NCBI GenBank assembly: GCA_021521415.1
Contig: JAIQDT010010148.1
Span: forward strand, 1-64,000
Reading direction: 5' to 3'
Length of the DNA: 64,000 nt
Origin: Bidens hawaiensis
Lineage: Eukaryota > Streptophyta > Magnoliopsida > Asterales > Asteraceae
The position numbers and the translations under genes were made by a program. Shown here in pieces: positions 11,808 through 22,550 of the stretch (position 1 is the first letter of the stretch; each line of letters starts with the position of its first letter). The notes under the pieces are model-generated. The model searched no databases and was not told where the DNA came from. It saw only the letters and a program-made list of their open reading frames with translations.

Positions 11808-12045
11808 TATCTAAGATATTATTAGGGTCTGATCCATTTGTCCTTGTCTATCTCAGATATTATTAGGGTCTGATCCATTTCTTCTCTATCTCAGATATTA
11901 TTAGGGTCTAATACCTTTCTTCTCTATCTTAGATATTATTAGGGTCTGATCCCTCTTTTCTTCTCTATCTCAGATATTATTAGGGACCGATCCCTTTCTT
12001 CTCTATCTCAGATATTATTAGGGTCTGATCCCTTACCTCTTCATC
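11808..12045. repeat. Tandem repeat, six units of about 38-41 bases
   Basis: Units begin ATCTCAGATATTATTAGGG and carry a variable TCTGATCCCTTTCTTCTCT-like tail. Six copies are visible, differing by a few bases and small length changes. It lies inside the solo LTR 11377-13679. Confidence 0.9.
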
Positions 12046-12689
12046 TTCGTACATATTGTCTTTACATACCCGTAACATACATATACGTTCTTTAATCATT
12101 CATACATATTCATATGTTGTACATATATATATCATACACATTTATCTTTCATATACATACCTCCCTTGTCAATACATGCAATATCCGAAGATCGTTAACG
12201 TACCGACAAAATTTCTTTCACATACATAACATAATATCTATCACATAAATCATACATGGAATACACTTACCATTTAAGGTAAGTATATTAACTATCACAT
12301 CAAGTATGCACACAGCCCCGAAAACATAACAAGGAAAATGGGGCTAGAAACTCACCTAAATTCGGTTACGTTCACCGTTAATGGTAATCTCTTTCTTTAG
12401 TTGTGCACGGCTAACTGTATAACAGTTACGCGTATTAATTACTATCACTATCCATATCGTATTCATAGTTTAATTATAACCCTCCACGAACGGGGTTCCG
12501 GGGGCAGCGCCCCTGGCAGCGGGGTTCTAGGTGCGGCAGCCCCTAGCGGGGTCCAAGGGGCAGAGCCCCTGGCTGGGGTTAAGCTGCCAGGTCAGTTTGG
12601 AAAAATTTTATTTTCATTAACTGTCTTAACACATTTTCCATTAGGATTTTAAATTATTATTTATTTCTCTATCTCATTCTCTATAACGA

Positions 12690-12990
12690 ATTAAGCATGA
12701 TTCGCTATCTGATTCGTTATCTTACATGTCTGATTCATTATTCTGGTTCGTTATCTTGACATAGCAAATGGTGAGTAACGAATCACCTGATTCGTTATCA
12801 TAATGAATTGGCAAGTACGAATCACCGGGTTTGTTATCTGGTTCGTTACCCTAGTTCGCTAGCCTAATTCGTTATCTTGGCATGACGAATTGGTGAACTG
12901 ATTCGTTATCTCAACATAACGGATGGGTGAGCTAATTCGTTATCTTAACAGAACGAATGGGTGAACTAATTTGTTATCTGGACATAACGA
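12690..12990. repeat. Cluster of ATTCGTTATC motifs
   Basis: About ten degenerate copies of (G)ATTCGTTATC, interleaved with the inverse ATAACGAAT, occur within 300 bases of the same LTR. The alternation of both orientations gives many short potential hairpins. The role is unknown; it could be enhancer-like LTR repeats. Confidence 0.75.
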
Positions 12991-14997
12991 ATTGCATCAA
13001 TCTTATCCAACTTTGACTCAGAGGTCAAAGTTAAAATCGTCAAGAATAGTAACGATCAACAGACCCCCTAAATTTGCAATTAACCTTCGATACTTAACGA
13101 CACAACACAAATTTGGTACCATTGGATTTGTATTCTCAGCGCCAACAAACCCCAATCCATCAACCATCCAAATATTAGGTTTTACAGGGTGCGATTTATG
13201 CATATATAGGTATGGCTCGTTTATCAATCGATTAACTTATCAAATATTAACCAATTTCAGTAAGATTTGTTGTGTTGGGTTCGTTTTTATCATACTCAAA
13301 CAGATCTATGATTTTCCAAACAAATCCAAACCTAAATGAACGATTTCTAAATATAAACGTACCTTAAACGAGTCGAACTACGAACACGGTCAAGTCTTGA
13401 TGTTGGTTTGGCTTGTCACGACGATCCAGCACCAACAAGCTCGGGTTTTCACCTTCGGCTCTTGGTCCGGGTTATAGGATAGTGTTTGGGTGTGTTTTCC
13501 AAGGTGTAGGCTATGGTGTATAGATGAATAAAAATGGAAAGGATTAGGGTTTAAGGGGTATTTATACTTTCTTAAGCCCATGGACCTTCTATTAGTTTAC
13601 TTATTTAAACCGATAAACGACACACTATAAAATAAACGACATTTATTTTATTAATTCATATCGAAAGTAGGATGTTACATTTTATCTTTATTAAAATACT
13701 TTTCATCAAATCTCTTTAAAATGTCACATGACATTTTGACATTTTTTTATTCTTTCTTTTTCATTAAGTCTTTTTAAATTGCAACATGGCATTTTGGCAT
13801 TTTTTTATTTTTTCATTTTAATTAAAATTAAAATTGAATTCACATATAGCGGTTCTATTTACAGATTCTATTGGAATAAACATATTCATATGTAATCCTC
13901 AACCCTAATTCTATAATGATTATACCCTAATTCAAAGTATAAATCCACATATTCAATTAATGATCGTCGTCTGCTTTTGCATTCATCTTCTACATTATAA
14001 TTATAAGGTTTGTTTGATTTCTTCTCTTTACATGTGTATCAATCTATCTTCATCAACATGGGTATTGATTTATCGGATGCAACACAAAATTAAAACATTC
14101 ATATGAGATTCGTTGGTATAAACATGGGTTTCGAAAAATTAGTTATATCCTTTTAGTTCTTTGATTAAATTCAATTTATGAAATGGGACTTCTCAAATTT
14201 TATAATCTTGGTTTGAAATTAAAGAGTTCTATTCAGATTTCTATATAACTTTGTACAACATGGTCTAAGTTTGACTCAGTCGATACAACGATGCAATGGT
14301 TTTAATTATATCAAAATTTATCCTCTTTATCTTAACTCTGTGTCATAAATCAATCAAATAAACTTTTGATTATTAAAATTCTGATTGGTAACGTGATTTA
14401 AAAATTTATGCAGATTGTCAACAAAACAACAGGGTTTCGATTTTGGCCAAATAAATGAAGAGTGTTGAGGAATTCGAACGTAGCTATGGTTCAAACTTGC
14501 TCAATAAAAGGAAATTGGTTTTAAAAACTAGCTTCATATGTTTTAAAAATATTTTTTTCTTTAGTGCCCTAATATTTCTCTTTTAAATATTTGTTAAACA
14601 TAATCATTAGTTAGTTTGGTTAACGAGAATTTATTTGAAAGTTTAATCTCACCTGATTGAAGACTGGGTAAGTTTTATACGTATTTAGTGTTTTTAATAT
14701 TACATATGATTTCAAAATTCGGTATATGGGTTTTGTAATAAAGCTTCCAAAGAAATATTTATGACAGTTTTAAACATATCATAAGGACATTCGTAAAAAT
14801 GAAGACATGGACTTCTATTTGGTTAACATTGTAGTAATTGAAGCTGGTGTGGAAAATGGAACCGACACATGTGAAACCATTTTAATTTAATTTACTTGGT
14901 TACATGTTTTAATTTTTCAAATTTCATAAATCATATTTATTATGATTAAAAAATCATTTTTTTTTTCAACCCGTGTGCCACACGGGATATAAGCTAG

Positions 14998-15405
14998 TAA
15001 TTTATATATATAGGTTTTATGTAACTTGGAAAATTGAATTTCGTAGTCAATCATCAACGTACATACGGTTCTTTGGTGTTATTTGCCGTTTTCTTATAAT
15101 GGCAAACAACATTTGGTAACATTTGGCCTAGATTATGAATGTAAAGTTTTCTCTTACATATATAACTGTATATATACATGTTTTTATCAAATAATGTGCT
15201 CTTATATGTAGCTTGTTAAAATTCTCATAGTTAATGTTTGCCGAACTAGGAACTTTATTCAACTCTATCGTTGGATTATAGATTCTGCAATTTGCTCATG
15301 CAGTTCGGATCGAGTCACAAAATAAAAATATAATACAAAATCCATTAGACACGCATTATAAATACATGATACTAATCATCATCATCATCGTACTCAGTAA
15401 ATCCC
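14998..15405. other. Intergenic, no gene seen
   Basis: AT-rich sequence between the Helitron end and a SINE-like stretch. A short CAT trinucleotide run lies at about 15376-15389. Nothing else is recognisable. Confidence 0.5.
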
Positions 15406-15410
15406 ACCAA

Positions 15411-15525
15411 TAGCAAAGTTATGGTAGGGTCTGAGGAGGGTAAGATGTAGACAGCCTTATCTCTACCTCATAGGAATAGAAATGCTGCTTCCAGTGAGAC
15501 CCCCGGCTCGATAGTAGTTTTGCAT
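15411..15525 (+). mobile_element. SINE-like remnant (Au-type)
   Basis: The words GGTAGGGTCTGAGGAGGGTA, AGATGTAGACAGCCTTA and TGCTGCTTCCAGTGAGACCC resemble the conserved core of the plant Au SINE family. The tRNA-derived boxes are poor, and I could not define a 3' tail or a target duplication. It is therefore a partial or old copy. Confidence 0.4.
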
Positions 15526-15540
15526 CAAGCCTTGAACATA

Positions 15541-16087
15541 AGGCGCATAACACTCAATCATCGGCACACCGGCCGATTGGTGCATGGGCCCTTGTCTTTC
15601 GGCTATCAACGCCACCACATGATGCCTGATTAACCTTCCGACATTTTTAACGTTATTTTCACGAGATTAGTCTAATAACGTCAAAACTAGTGCAATTTCA
15701 ATTTTGCCCACCAGAGGTTCACACATATATACATTATATGTGCGCAGCAAGCAGGGCGTTAAAACATACATAATAAAGATGTTGTTCTCTTTGTGTTTTC
15801 ATCTATTGGGAACGATTTCTTACATCTTTAAAACCAATATTTCTAGACAACTACTTTTGACGTAACAGATACGAATATCATTCAAGTATTAATCATCAAT
15901 CTGATTACGTAAACCGAACTTACGTGCTTCATTGTAGAAACGCGTCTCCCTCAAGACCATTCAGCCTCCAACAGTTAAATAGCATATTAAAGATATGATC
16001 TCAACAACATTCACAAGAAATTAATATGAAAGATTAAGCTATTAATATATAGTATATAAACTTGAGTCATGATCAAGAAAAATGACA
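15541..16087. other. Intergenic, no gene seen
   Basis: No open frame with family resemblance, no RNA gene and no clear element ends. The left 100 bases (GCACACCGGCCGATTGG...) are richer in GC than the rest. Confidence 0.45.
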
Positions 16088-16089
16088 GG

Positions 16090-16139
16090 AGATCCTAGCC
16101 GCACTTAAAAGTTGAGCACTCTACCCATTGAGAGCAGCC
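16090..16139 (-). other. Plastid-derived trnK-UUU fragment (NUPT)
   Basis: On the minus strand this reads like the 5' exon of plastid trnK-UUU (CAATGGGTAGAGTGCTCAAC, then the CTTTTAA anticodon loop). It passes directly into GTGCGGCTAGGATC, which matches the start of the trnK group II intron (GUGYG 5' splice motif). Only about 50 bases are recognisable and the acceptor has diverged. It is a nuclear insertion of plastid DNA, not a working tRNA. Confidence 0.65.
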
Positions 16140-16407
16140 TAAATTAATAGACATGTGGATGAATATATGTTACATCTATAAGACTCAGCATTGGTTATGC
16201 CAATTGGTGGTTATGTTTAATTTTAATTTAAACAGGCAAAGCATATATTAGATAGAACAAAATAAAAGCCACCAGCTAGGAGCTGGAGAGAACAAACGAA
16301 ACACAGACAGAGAGGAAAACAAAAGGAAACAAAGTTAGAATTAGGAACAAACAGTATTAGACATGGTTTCTTTATTTAAATAAATTAAATCAACAAAATA
16401 GTATCAA
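16140..16407. other. Spacer upstream of tRNA-His
   Basis: AT-rich in the first half, then a purine-rich GAGAGAACAAACG-type stretch. No gene was recognised. Confidence 0.4.
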
Positions 16408-16479
16408 CTGGCTGTAGTTTAGTGGTAAGAAATCCACGTTGTGGCCGTGGAGACCTGGGCTCGAATCCCAGCAGCCACA
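16408..16479 (+). tRNA. tRNA-His (GTG)
   Basis: A 72-base cloverleaf with anticodon loop TTGTGGC (anticodon GTG, His), T arm CTGGG-CTCGAAT-CCCAG and acceptor 3' strand CAGCCAC followed by A. Two differences weaken it against the expected plant sequence. The first acceptor base is C, giving a C-C mismatch. Base 25 is A (AAGAAATCC instead of AAGAATTCC), which disturbs the D stem. A T5 tract follows within 15 bases. It may be functional or slightly decayed; the A and B boxes look intact. Confidence 0.8.
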
Positions 16480-16739
16480 CTTTAATTTTTATTTCCGTTT
16501 TTTACCCTTTATATATTATTATTTGAAAATTAATTATATAAACTTGCCCGTAAAGAAAAAAGGTCTGAAGCAGTCGAAACACAAATCCAGCACTACAAAC
16601 TTTAGAGCTAAAGAACCTTTGATAATCATAAATATGAGTTGGATTCTGTATAGAGGAGTTGTTTGTCTAATAATAACATGAGTTTAGCTTACTAACTCTT
16701 ATATGGCACCAACTCCATATTATCAACTACACTTCCTTG

Positions 16740-16746
16740 TATAAAT
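16740..16746 (+). promoter_or_regulatory. TATA box of the dirigent gene
   Basis: TATAAAT lies 69 bases upstream of the chosen ATG at 16815. This would place transcription start near 16770 and give a 5' leader of about 45 bases. Confidence 0.6.
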
Positions 16747-16814
16747 TCACACATCGCATTGCACATAAACCATCAATCAATCATTCATCTTCCACACTTG
16801 ATCAAACTTTTCCA

Positions 16815-17693
16815 ATGGCAACCTCTACCTTCACTTACTTTACACTCCTCTCCCTTCTTTTCCTAGCTGCCTCGGCTCGAACCCTCATCGAGGACACAGA
16901 GCCCGTGGCCCCAGTGGTTGCACCAGAAGCAGGCGATGATGCGATCCCCTTAGGCGCCATCCCACCTAACCCTGCTTCCGGTGCAAATGTGGTCCCCGTG
17001 GTAGAAGGTCCTGACCACACACTTACATTCTTCATGCACGATATTCTCGGTGGGTCAAACCCCTCGGCTAAAGCTGTCACTGGAGCCGTGACTAACCCGG
17101 CTGTCAACGGTCAAGTCCCGTTTGCAAAACCGAACGGTGCCAACCTCCCGGTTAACAATGGGGTTCCGCAAGACAATGGGAACAATGGGATTATCAACAA
17201 TAATAATCTCCCATTCCTCACTGGCTTAGGCGGGACCACCTCAAACGTTTTCCAAAACAACAATAACAACAACAATAACAATAATCTTTTTGCCGCCATC
17301 AACGGTGGACAGTTACCTCAAGGTAACGCGTTACAACAGTTTATGTTCGGGACATTGACCGTGATTGACGACGAGTTGACCGAAGGACACGAGCTAGGGT
17401 CCGGTTTGATTGGGAAGGCTCAAGGGTTCTACGTATCGAGCTCGATTGACGGGAAGAGTCAGACAATGGCGTTTACTGTGATGTTTATGCATGGGAGTTA
17501 TATTGATAGTTTGAGTTTTATGGGGGTTCACAGGAGCGCGGTGGCGGAGTCTCAGCTGGCGGTGATGGGCGGTACCGGAAAGTATGTGAATGCTAAAGGA
17601 CATGCTGTGGTGAAGACGTTCCAGGGTACTGACCAGCAGAACAATGATGGTACAGAGACACTGCTTCATTTTACTGTGTATCTTGCTTATTAG
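16815..17693 (+). CDS. Dirigent protein, extended secreted type
   Basis: Intronless gene for 292 residues. Dirigent proteins act in the apoplast and steer coupling of phenoxy radicals in lignan or lignin formation; the substrate here cannot be read from sequence. Residues 1-21 are a signal peptide (hydrophobic LLSLLFLAASA). Residues 22-60 are acidic and rich in Pro and Ala. The conserved start of the dirigent fold is TLTFFMHDILGG (69-80). A Gly/Asn/Pro linker of about 90 residues with ten consecutive Asn (148-157) follows. The barrel resumes at FGTLTVIDDELTEG (178-191) and ends with HFTVYLAY. The start was chosen because it opens a good signal peptide; an in-frame ATG 78 bases upstream precedes poor leader-like sequence. 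The long N-terminal extension places it near the ESB1/DIR-e group, members of which are linked to Casparian-strip lignin. That assignment is inference. Confidence 0.95.
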   Translation: MATSTFTYFTLLSLLFLAASARTLIEDTEPVAPVVAPEAGDDAIPLGAIPPNPASGANVVPVVEGPDHTLTFFMHDILGGSNPSAKAVTGAVTNPAVNGQVPFAKPNGANLPVNNGVPQDNGNNGIINNNNLPFLTGLGGTTSNVFQNNNNNNNNNNLFAAINGGQLPQGNALQQFMFGTLTVIDDELTEGHELGSGLIGKAQGFYVSSSIDGKSQTMAFTVMFMHGSYIDSLSFMGVHRSAVAESQLAVMGGTGKYVNAKGHAVVKTFQGTDQQNNDGTETLLHFTVYLAY

Positions 17694-17851
17694 TTTGTGT
17701 ACTTGGTTTGTTATTTTCTCATCTTTTTTATTGTTTGTGTCATTTATATGAGAAACTTGTGTGTAGAATATGAAAGAATTCAAGGGTTTGTGTGATTTCT
17801 TTATGCTTCATTTCATTCTTGTTTTCTCTTTGAATGACTTGATTGTACACC

Positions 17852-17884
<33 letters not shown>
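17852..17884. repeat. AT/AC dinucleotide microsatellite
   Basis: A run of (AT)n passes into (AC)n directly next to the end of a minus-strand Helitron. Confidence 0.9.
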
Positions 17885-17885
<1 letters not shown>

Positions 17886-19070
17886 TAGTTGAGACCCGTG
17901 TATTACACGAGTAGTTATTGAAAATACAATATTTAATAAATATACTGTATACAATAAATAATAAACCCGTTAAACACTATTAATCAAGGTTGCAAAAATC
18001 GCTAGGCGAACCTTAGGCGGCCGACTAAGGAGTTGGGAGTACTCGGCCTTAGTCGGTGAGTACTCGCCCTTAGTCGGAGAGTACTCGGGGATGGCGCACC
18101 GATAACTCGGCCTAGGCGGGGATTACTCGGGGATTACTCATCGAGTACTCGGCGCCTAGGTGCGATTTTACAACCATGCTATTAATACTGTCGTACAACA
18201 ATAGTCTTTATAACAATTTTAAAGTCAAAGATAATTATAAATATCAAATGTTTGAAAAACAAAGTAGGAAGTAGATATTAAATTAACAAATTTTGAAGCA
18301 TAAATTTTAAGAATGGTAACTATCATAAATTTATTAAAAAAGGGTGAGGTTTAATTTAGGATTGACAAGTCGCAAAACTTGTAGCCTTTTATTAGATAGT
18401 ACTAGACGAGTGTCCAAACGATAAAGCGGAAAACACAGACCTTAGTAATCATGTAATAGATTTATGGGTGTTTATTGTTTATTTGAAATCGTGAAACCGT
18501 TTGTTGGTATATTTGGATTAATCATTCTTATTTTAAACTCAAATTGTTATCAAAGTACAAACCAAATCGTTGATAATGATTCGGTTTGGTTGCTTTCAAT
18601 TTTCAGCGTCTCGATTTCAGTTTTCGACGATAAAATACAATTACTAATGATTTGGCTCACGGTTTAATTCAAAACAATCAAAATTGGACCACAAAAAATT
18701 TCACTTTTATAACTTAAACAAACTAATACCATACTCAAATTAAAGAGAATAAACACTCATTTTTATAGTGCAATTTTTTTTTTAAATTATCGTACAAAAA
18801 GTTATGACCGTTTGAAAATTGTGGGGAAGTTGGGTTAAAAGTGAAATTAAAAAGAGTAAATAGGCAAAAGATAAAAGTTAAATTTGTAACTGTTCTCTAA
18901 ATTTACAAAAACTTGAATAAAGTCGAAGGTGTAAGATTGTAACTATATTTAAGTGTTCAATTACCACTTTGTCCCTCTTTATAATTGTATCATGCGCTTA
19001 ATCAATTGTAAATCCCTTAAAATCTACCGTCTTAATTTGCCCTTATTTGGTGTATTATATATTGTATAGA
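17885..19070 (-). mobile_element. Helitron, minus strand
   Basis: On the minus strand it begins TCTATACAATATATAATACACC preceded by A (right edge 19070). It ends with hairpin CTCGTGT-AAT-ACACGGG and CTAG followed by T (left edge 17885). No Rep/helicase gene. It carries the small hAT element 17985-18178 near its 3' end. A second candidate 5' end, TCTAGTACTATC at about 18410, is preceded by G and was judged weaker. Confidence 0.55.
17985..18178. mobile_element. Small hAT-type MITE
   Basis: Inverted ends CAAGGTTGCAAAAATCGC and GCGATTTTACAACCATG are flanked by an 8-base target duplication CTATTAAT (17977-17984 and 18179-18186). The 194-base interior is GC-rich, with repeated TTAGTCGG and GAGTACTCGG words and CGCCTAGG at the end. 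No coding capacity. A related but decayed copy lies in the Nudix gene intron (about 20155-20523). Confidence 0.8.
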
Positions 19071-19249
19071 TAGATGTTATAATCAAATTTAAACAATGCT
19101 ACATCGAAATAGAGGCAAATGGGCAAGACACATCATCCCTAGCCTTTTTTGAATTATAAAACGATGTCCGCTAGGATCGATTGAGTTTTTTAGAGTGACA
19201 TCAAATTCTTTTAATTAAAAAATGATTTTAACGCAATTCAGGCATTTCT

Positions 19250-19560
19250 GTTTACCAAAATGGAAAACCGTTCATTTAGATGAACAAACGAACGTAAATG
19301 AACGCATAAACGGACACAAACGAACGTAAATGTTAGATGAACAAGTATAAAACATATTAGGATGATATAAGTTGTAAAATACAAATAATGTTTAATTATA
19401 TTCTTTTAATATGTAAACGAACATGAACCTACATAAATTTAAGTATAAGAGAACTTTTGCGAACATAAATAAACGAACAAGACATGTGTTTATTTTAGTT
19501 CGTTTAATTAAATGAACACAAACTTTTACTCATGTTCATTCGTTTATGAACATAAAAAAG
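19250..19560. repeat. Decayed hAT-family repeat (AACGAAC type)
   Basis: Dense AAACGAAC/GTTCGTTT words in both orientations match the composition of the better-preserved elements at 20596-21402 and 50188-50936. Ends and target duplication are not recognisable. Confidence 0.4.
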
Positions 19561-19799
19561 CATCATAATTAATCTAGCACAAGTTTCTCGTCAAATAGTT
19601 CACTACTCGTTTAGAGGCTTAATGACTAAATTAATTATTTGATATGATTTTGATTTGATTTGATTTGATTTGATTATGTAATAAACATAAATAAAAGCGG
19701 CTTAAATAAACTCTAAAACCCCAACTCAATTCCAACACAAACGTACGAGATCCCCAACCTTAAACTGAGTGAGATCGTGTTACTTGCGAAGGTGACGTG
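19561..19799 (+). promoter_or_regulatory. Upstream region of the Nudix gene
   Basis: A TTGATTTGATTTGATT short tandem run (about 19650-19674) precedes a sequence likely to be 5' leader. No TATA box is convincing. Confidence 0.3.
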
Positions 19800-22511
19800 A
19801 TGGAGAATGCATTCAAACTGCTCCTTTCATGTCCCTCTGGTCTCTCTTCTTCGCAGGTAAATTTTCATTTTTCGATCCCTGACTTATTATTTGTCGAATA
19901 ATAATAATAATAATGATTTATAAGTTTTACATTTAGGTGTCGGTGAATTTGGACAAATCGTACGATAGAGTTCCTCATCCGGACACTGACTTGGAATATT
20001 CCATTTCTCAGGTATTCTTTCTTTCTTTCTTTCTTACCATTGCTGAAACTGTATTTTAGTTGTAAATTGTAGATTTTACTTTGTTATTGGAGCTGCTGAA
20101 ATAGGCCTACATGATATTGGAACCTATAGTATTTAGGGCTTTAATATGTGAGTGTTGCAAAAGTCGCTAGGCGCGGTGCTGGGTACCCACCTAGGATTAA
20201 TCGGGATTATTTAGAATTAATCGGATTATAGTTTTTATATGTAGTTTTTCAAATATACATATATATAAACATCAATATGAATATAATACTTGAAAAATAG
20301 CTCAAAGTTCAAGCATGTAATCTTTAACGTAACAAATTAGATACTTAAAAGCTTCTGGTCATCTAGGTTAAAAAGTGTATTTGGGCCGAGTTGCGCGATC
20401 TGGAACGATTTTATCCAACCAGGACCGGTTTTGACCAACTAGCACCTACAACCTCTGATTAGCCAAAATCGAGACGCCTAGGCGCCTATTGATCGGCCGC
20501 CTAACCCAATTTTTGAAACACTGGGTGGAGGTGATAGAGAGCCCGGGGTGGCTCTGGTACCAAGTAAGGTTGGTAGAATGCTCAATTTTGTGAACCGTAC
20601 GACGGGAAGTTCGTTTAGGTTCATTTATTTAATAACCGAACGAACATGAGCAAAAAATTTGTGTTCATTTAATTAAACGAACGAACATGAACATATGTTT
20701 CGTTCGTTCATTTATGTTCATGAATGTTCGTTTATGTCTGTTTTTTTATTTATGTTCGATTTTGTATTAATAGAAAATAATTAAATATTATCTGGATGAG
20801 TCATCTACTTAAAGATTTTATATCTGTTAATTTGTGTTCATTTAAGTGTTTTCATTTATGTTGTTTATGTTTGTTTGTGTTCATTTACATTTGTTCATAT
20901 ATGTTCATTTATGTTCGTTTATCTTTGTTCACTTATGTACGTTTAGATTTTAAACAAACGAACACAAATGTTCACGTTTTAAATAAACGAACATGAACAT
21001 AAGTATTTGTTCGATTAAGTGTTCGTGTTCTTTAAAGTTAAATGAACGAACACAAACATGCCTTTACGTGTTCGTCTGTTTACAGGCTTTCATTATCCAC
21101 ATTGATGAATACATTGGTCTCAATCTCTAGGCTCTGCCGATTTTATTTGTGTTTGTCTGTGTTCGTTCGTTTACATGCTTTCATTATTCACATTGATTAA
21201 TACATCGGTCTCAATCTCTAGGCTCAGCCGATTTTATTTGTGTTTGTCTGTGTTCGTGAACACATTCATTTCCTTAATGAACGAACCCGAACATAATCTT
21301 GTTCGCTAAGTGTTTGTGAACCGTTCATGAACACATTATTTCCTTAACAAACGAACACGAAAAAGGCCTTGTTTGTGTTTGTTCGGTTCGTCTACAGCCC
21401 TAGTAACCATAGATACCAAATGGGTCCAGTGGGCTTAGGAATAGTAAACCTTAATCTTTGTTCCAATAACTTTACAGTGTACATATAGCCTTGATCCTTT
21501 CATGGTGGAAGATTTTGGATCGATGAAATATGATTTAAGGAAGAAGCTCTTCATTAATCGGATCGTTTTCTTTCGATTTCAGTTTCGGGTTTCTTGAACA
21601 CCTTTTTGATTTAATGCATCGATTTATTATTGTACATATCTTTTTTATACAGCTAATGTGGTTCCTTTTATCTCATTTTCAGATATGGGATAAAAGAGTT
21701 CAGCAAAGCTCATCATTGTTCAATGGTAAAAAGTTTAGGGTGCGTTAATTTATCTAATAACTCCAACTTTATAGCACGTTCAACTGTTTTAAGTAATCGA
21801 ATTCGTCAAGTTACATTCACCTGTAATTAAATCCATTAATAATTTGGATGTAATTTTAAGATAACAGTATTATATACATAACTCTTTTAACTATTTTAAT
21901 TGTTGTTGCTACTTAGTATGGAGGACATGATGTTGTGGGACCCAATGTACGCCTTAACCTTGGTCTAACAGATTATATGACTTTTGTGGGGACAAATCTA
22001 AATCCTTTATGGGAAAGATTTCTTGTTTCGTCCGAAGGTAAGTAAAATAATCCATTTTTTTCATGTTACATGCAATGGTATCTAGTTATCTGCAAATTCC
22101 CAGTTTGATATTTTTGTAGATGATTGTAAGCAGTGTCAACACACGTCTAGTCCATTAGGTAACGGTGCAGTTGTAGAAACGGTTGACAATAAGATACTTG
22201 TGCTCCAAAGAAGTAATAATGTTGGTGAATTTCCCGGCTACCTGGTTTTTCCAGGTGGCCATCCTGAGGTACAAATTTCTTATATTTCTCAACGTAATAG
22301 TTGGTGGCTTGTGGTCAGTTATGCTAATATAAGTAGTCAACTGTTTGTAGCCAGACGAAGTTGGTATTACATCACATAAGTGTGAAAACGGGTTGCAAAA
22401 CTCAGAATTGAGCAACAGTAAAGTTTCTCAGGAGATGTTTGACAGCGTTATCCGTGAAGTGGTTGAAGAGATAGGAGTGCCTGCTGCAACATTGGTCAGA
22501 ATTTATCAAAG

Positions 22512-22550
<39 letters not shown>

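Larger units (their letters stand above)
11377..13679 (-). mobile_element. Long solo LTR, Ty3/Gypsy type
   Basis: Read on the minus strand it starts TGTAACATCCTAC and ends GGGGCCTTACA, the ends expected for Tekay-like Gypsy LTRs. Flanks TTTCA and TTTTA match at 4 of 5 bases. At 2.3 kb it is long but within that group's range. It carries two internal arrays (11808-12045 and 12690-12990) and a GC-rich cluster of GGGG(T)CC...GCCCC words near 12490-12580. No gag or pol is attached. Confidence 0.7.
11148..14997 (+). mobile_element. Helitron, split by a solo LTR
   Basis: The 5' end TCTACATATATAATAAAAG follows an A. The 3' end has a strong hairpin CCCGTGTG-CC-ACACGGG (14970-14986) and then CTAG at 14994-14997 followed by T. 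Without the nested LTR (11377-13679) it is about 1.5 kb. The interior has several degenerate direct repeats of about 65 bases (ACATGACATTTTGAC type) on both sides of the LTR, showing that the LTR interrupted one repeat block. No coding capacity. Confidence 0.65.

Noticed and set aside
12401..12652. Gly/Pro/Ala-rich frame
   Set aside because: Produced by a GC-rich repeated motif of the solo LTR 11377-13679.
13018..13339. Frames of 69-122 codons on both strands
   Set aside because: Inside the LTR 11377-13679, without resemblance to known proteins.
16090..16139. Possible working tRNA-Lys on the minus strand
   Set aside because: Only the 5' half is present and it runs into plastid intron sequence.
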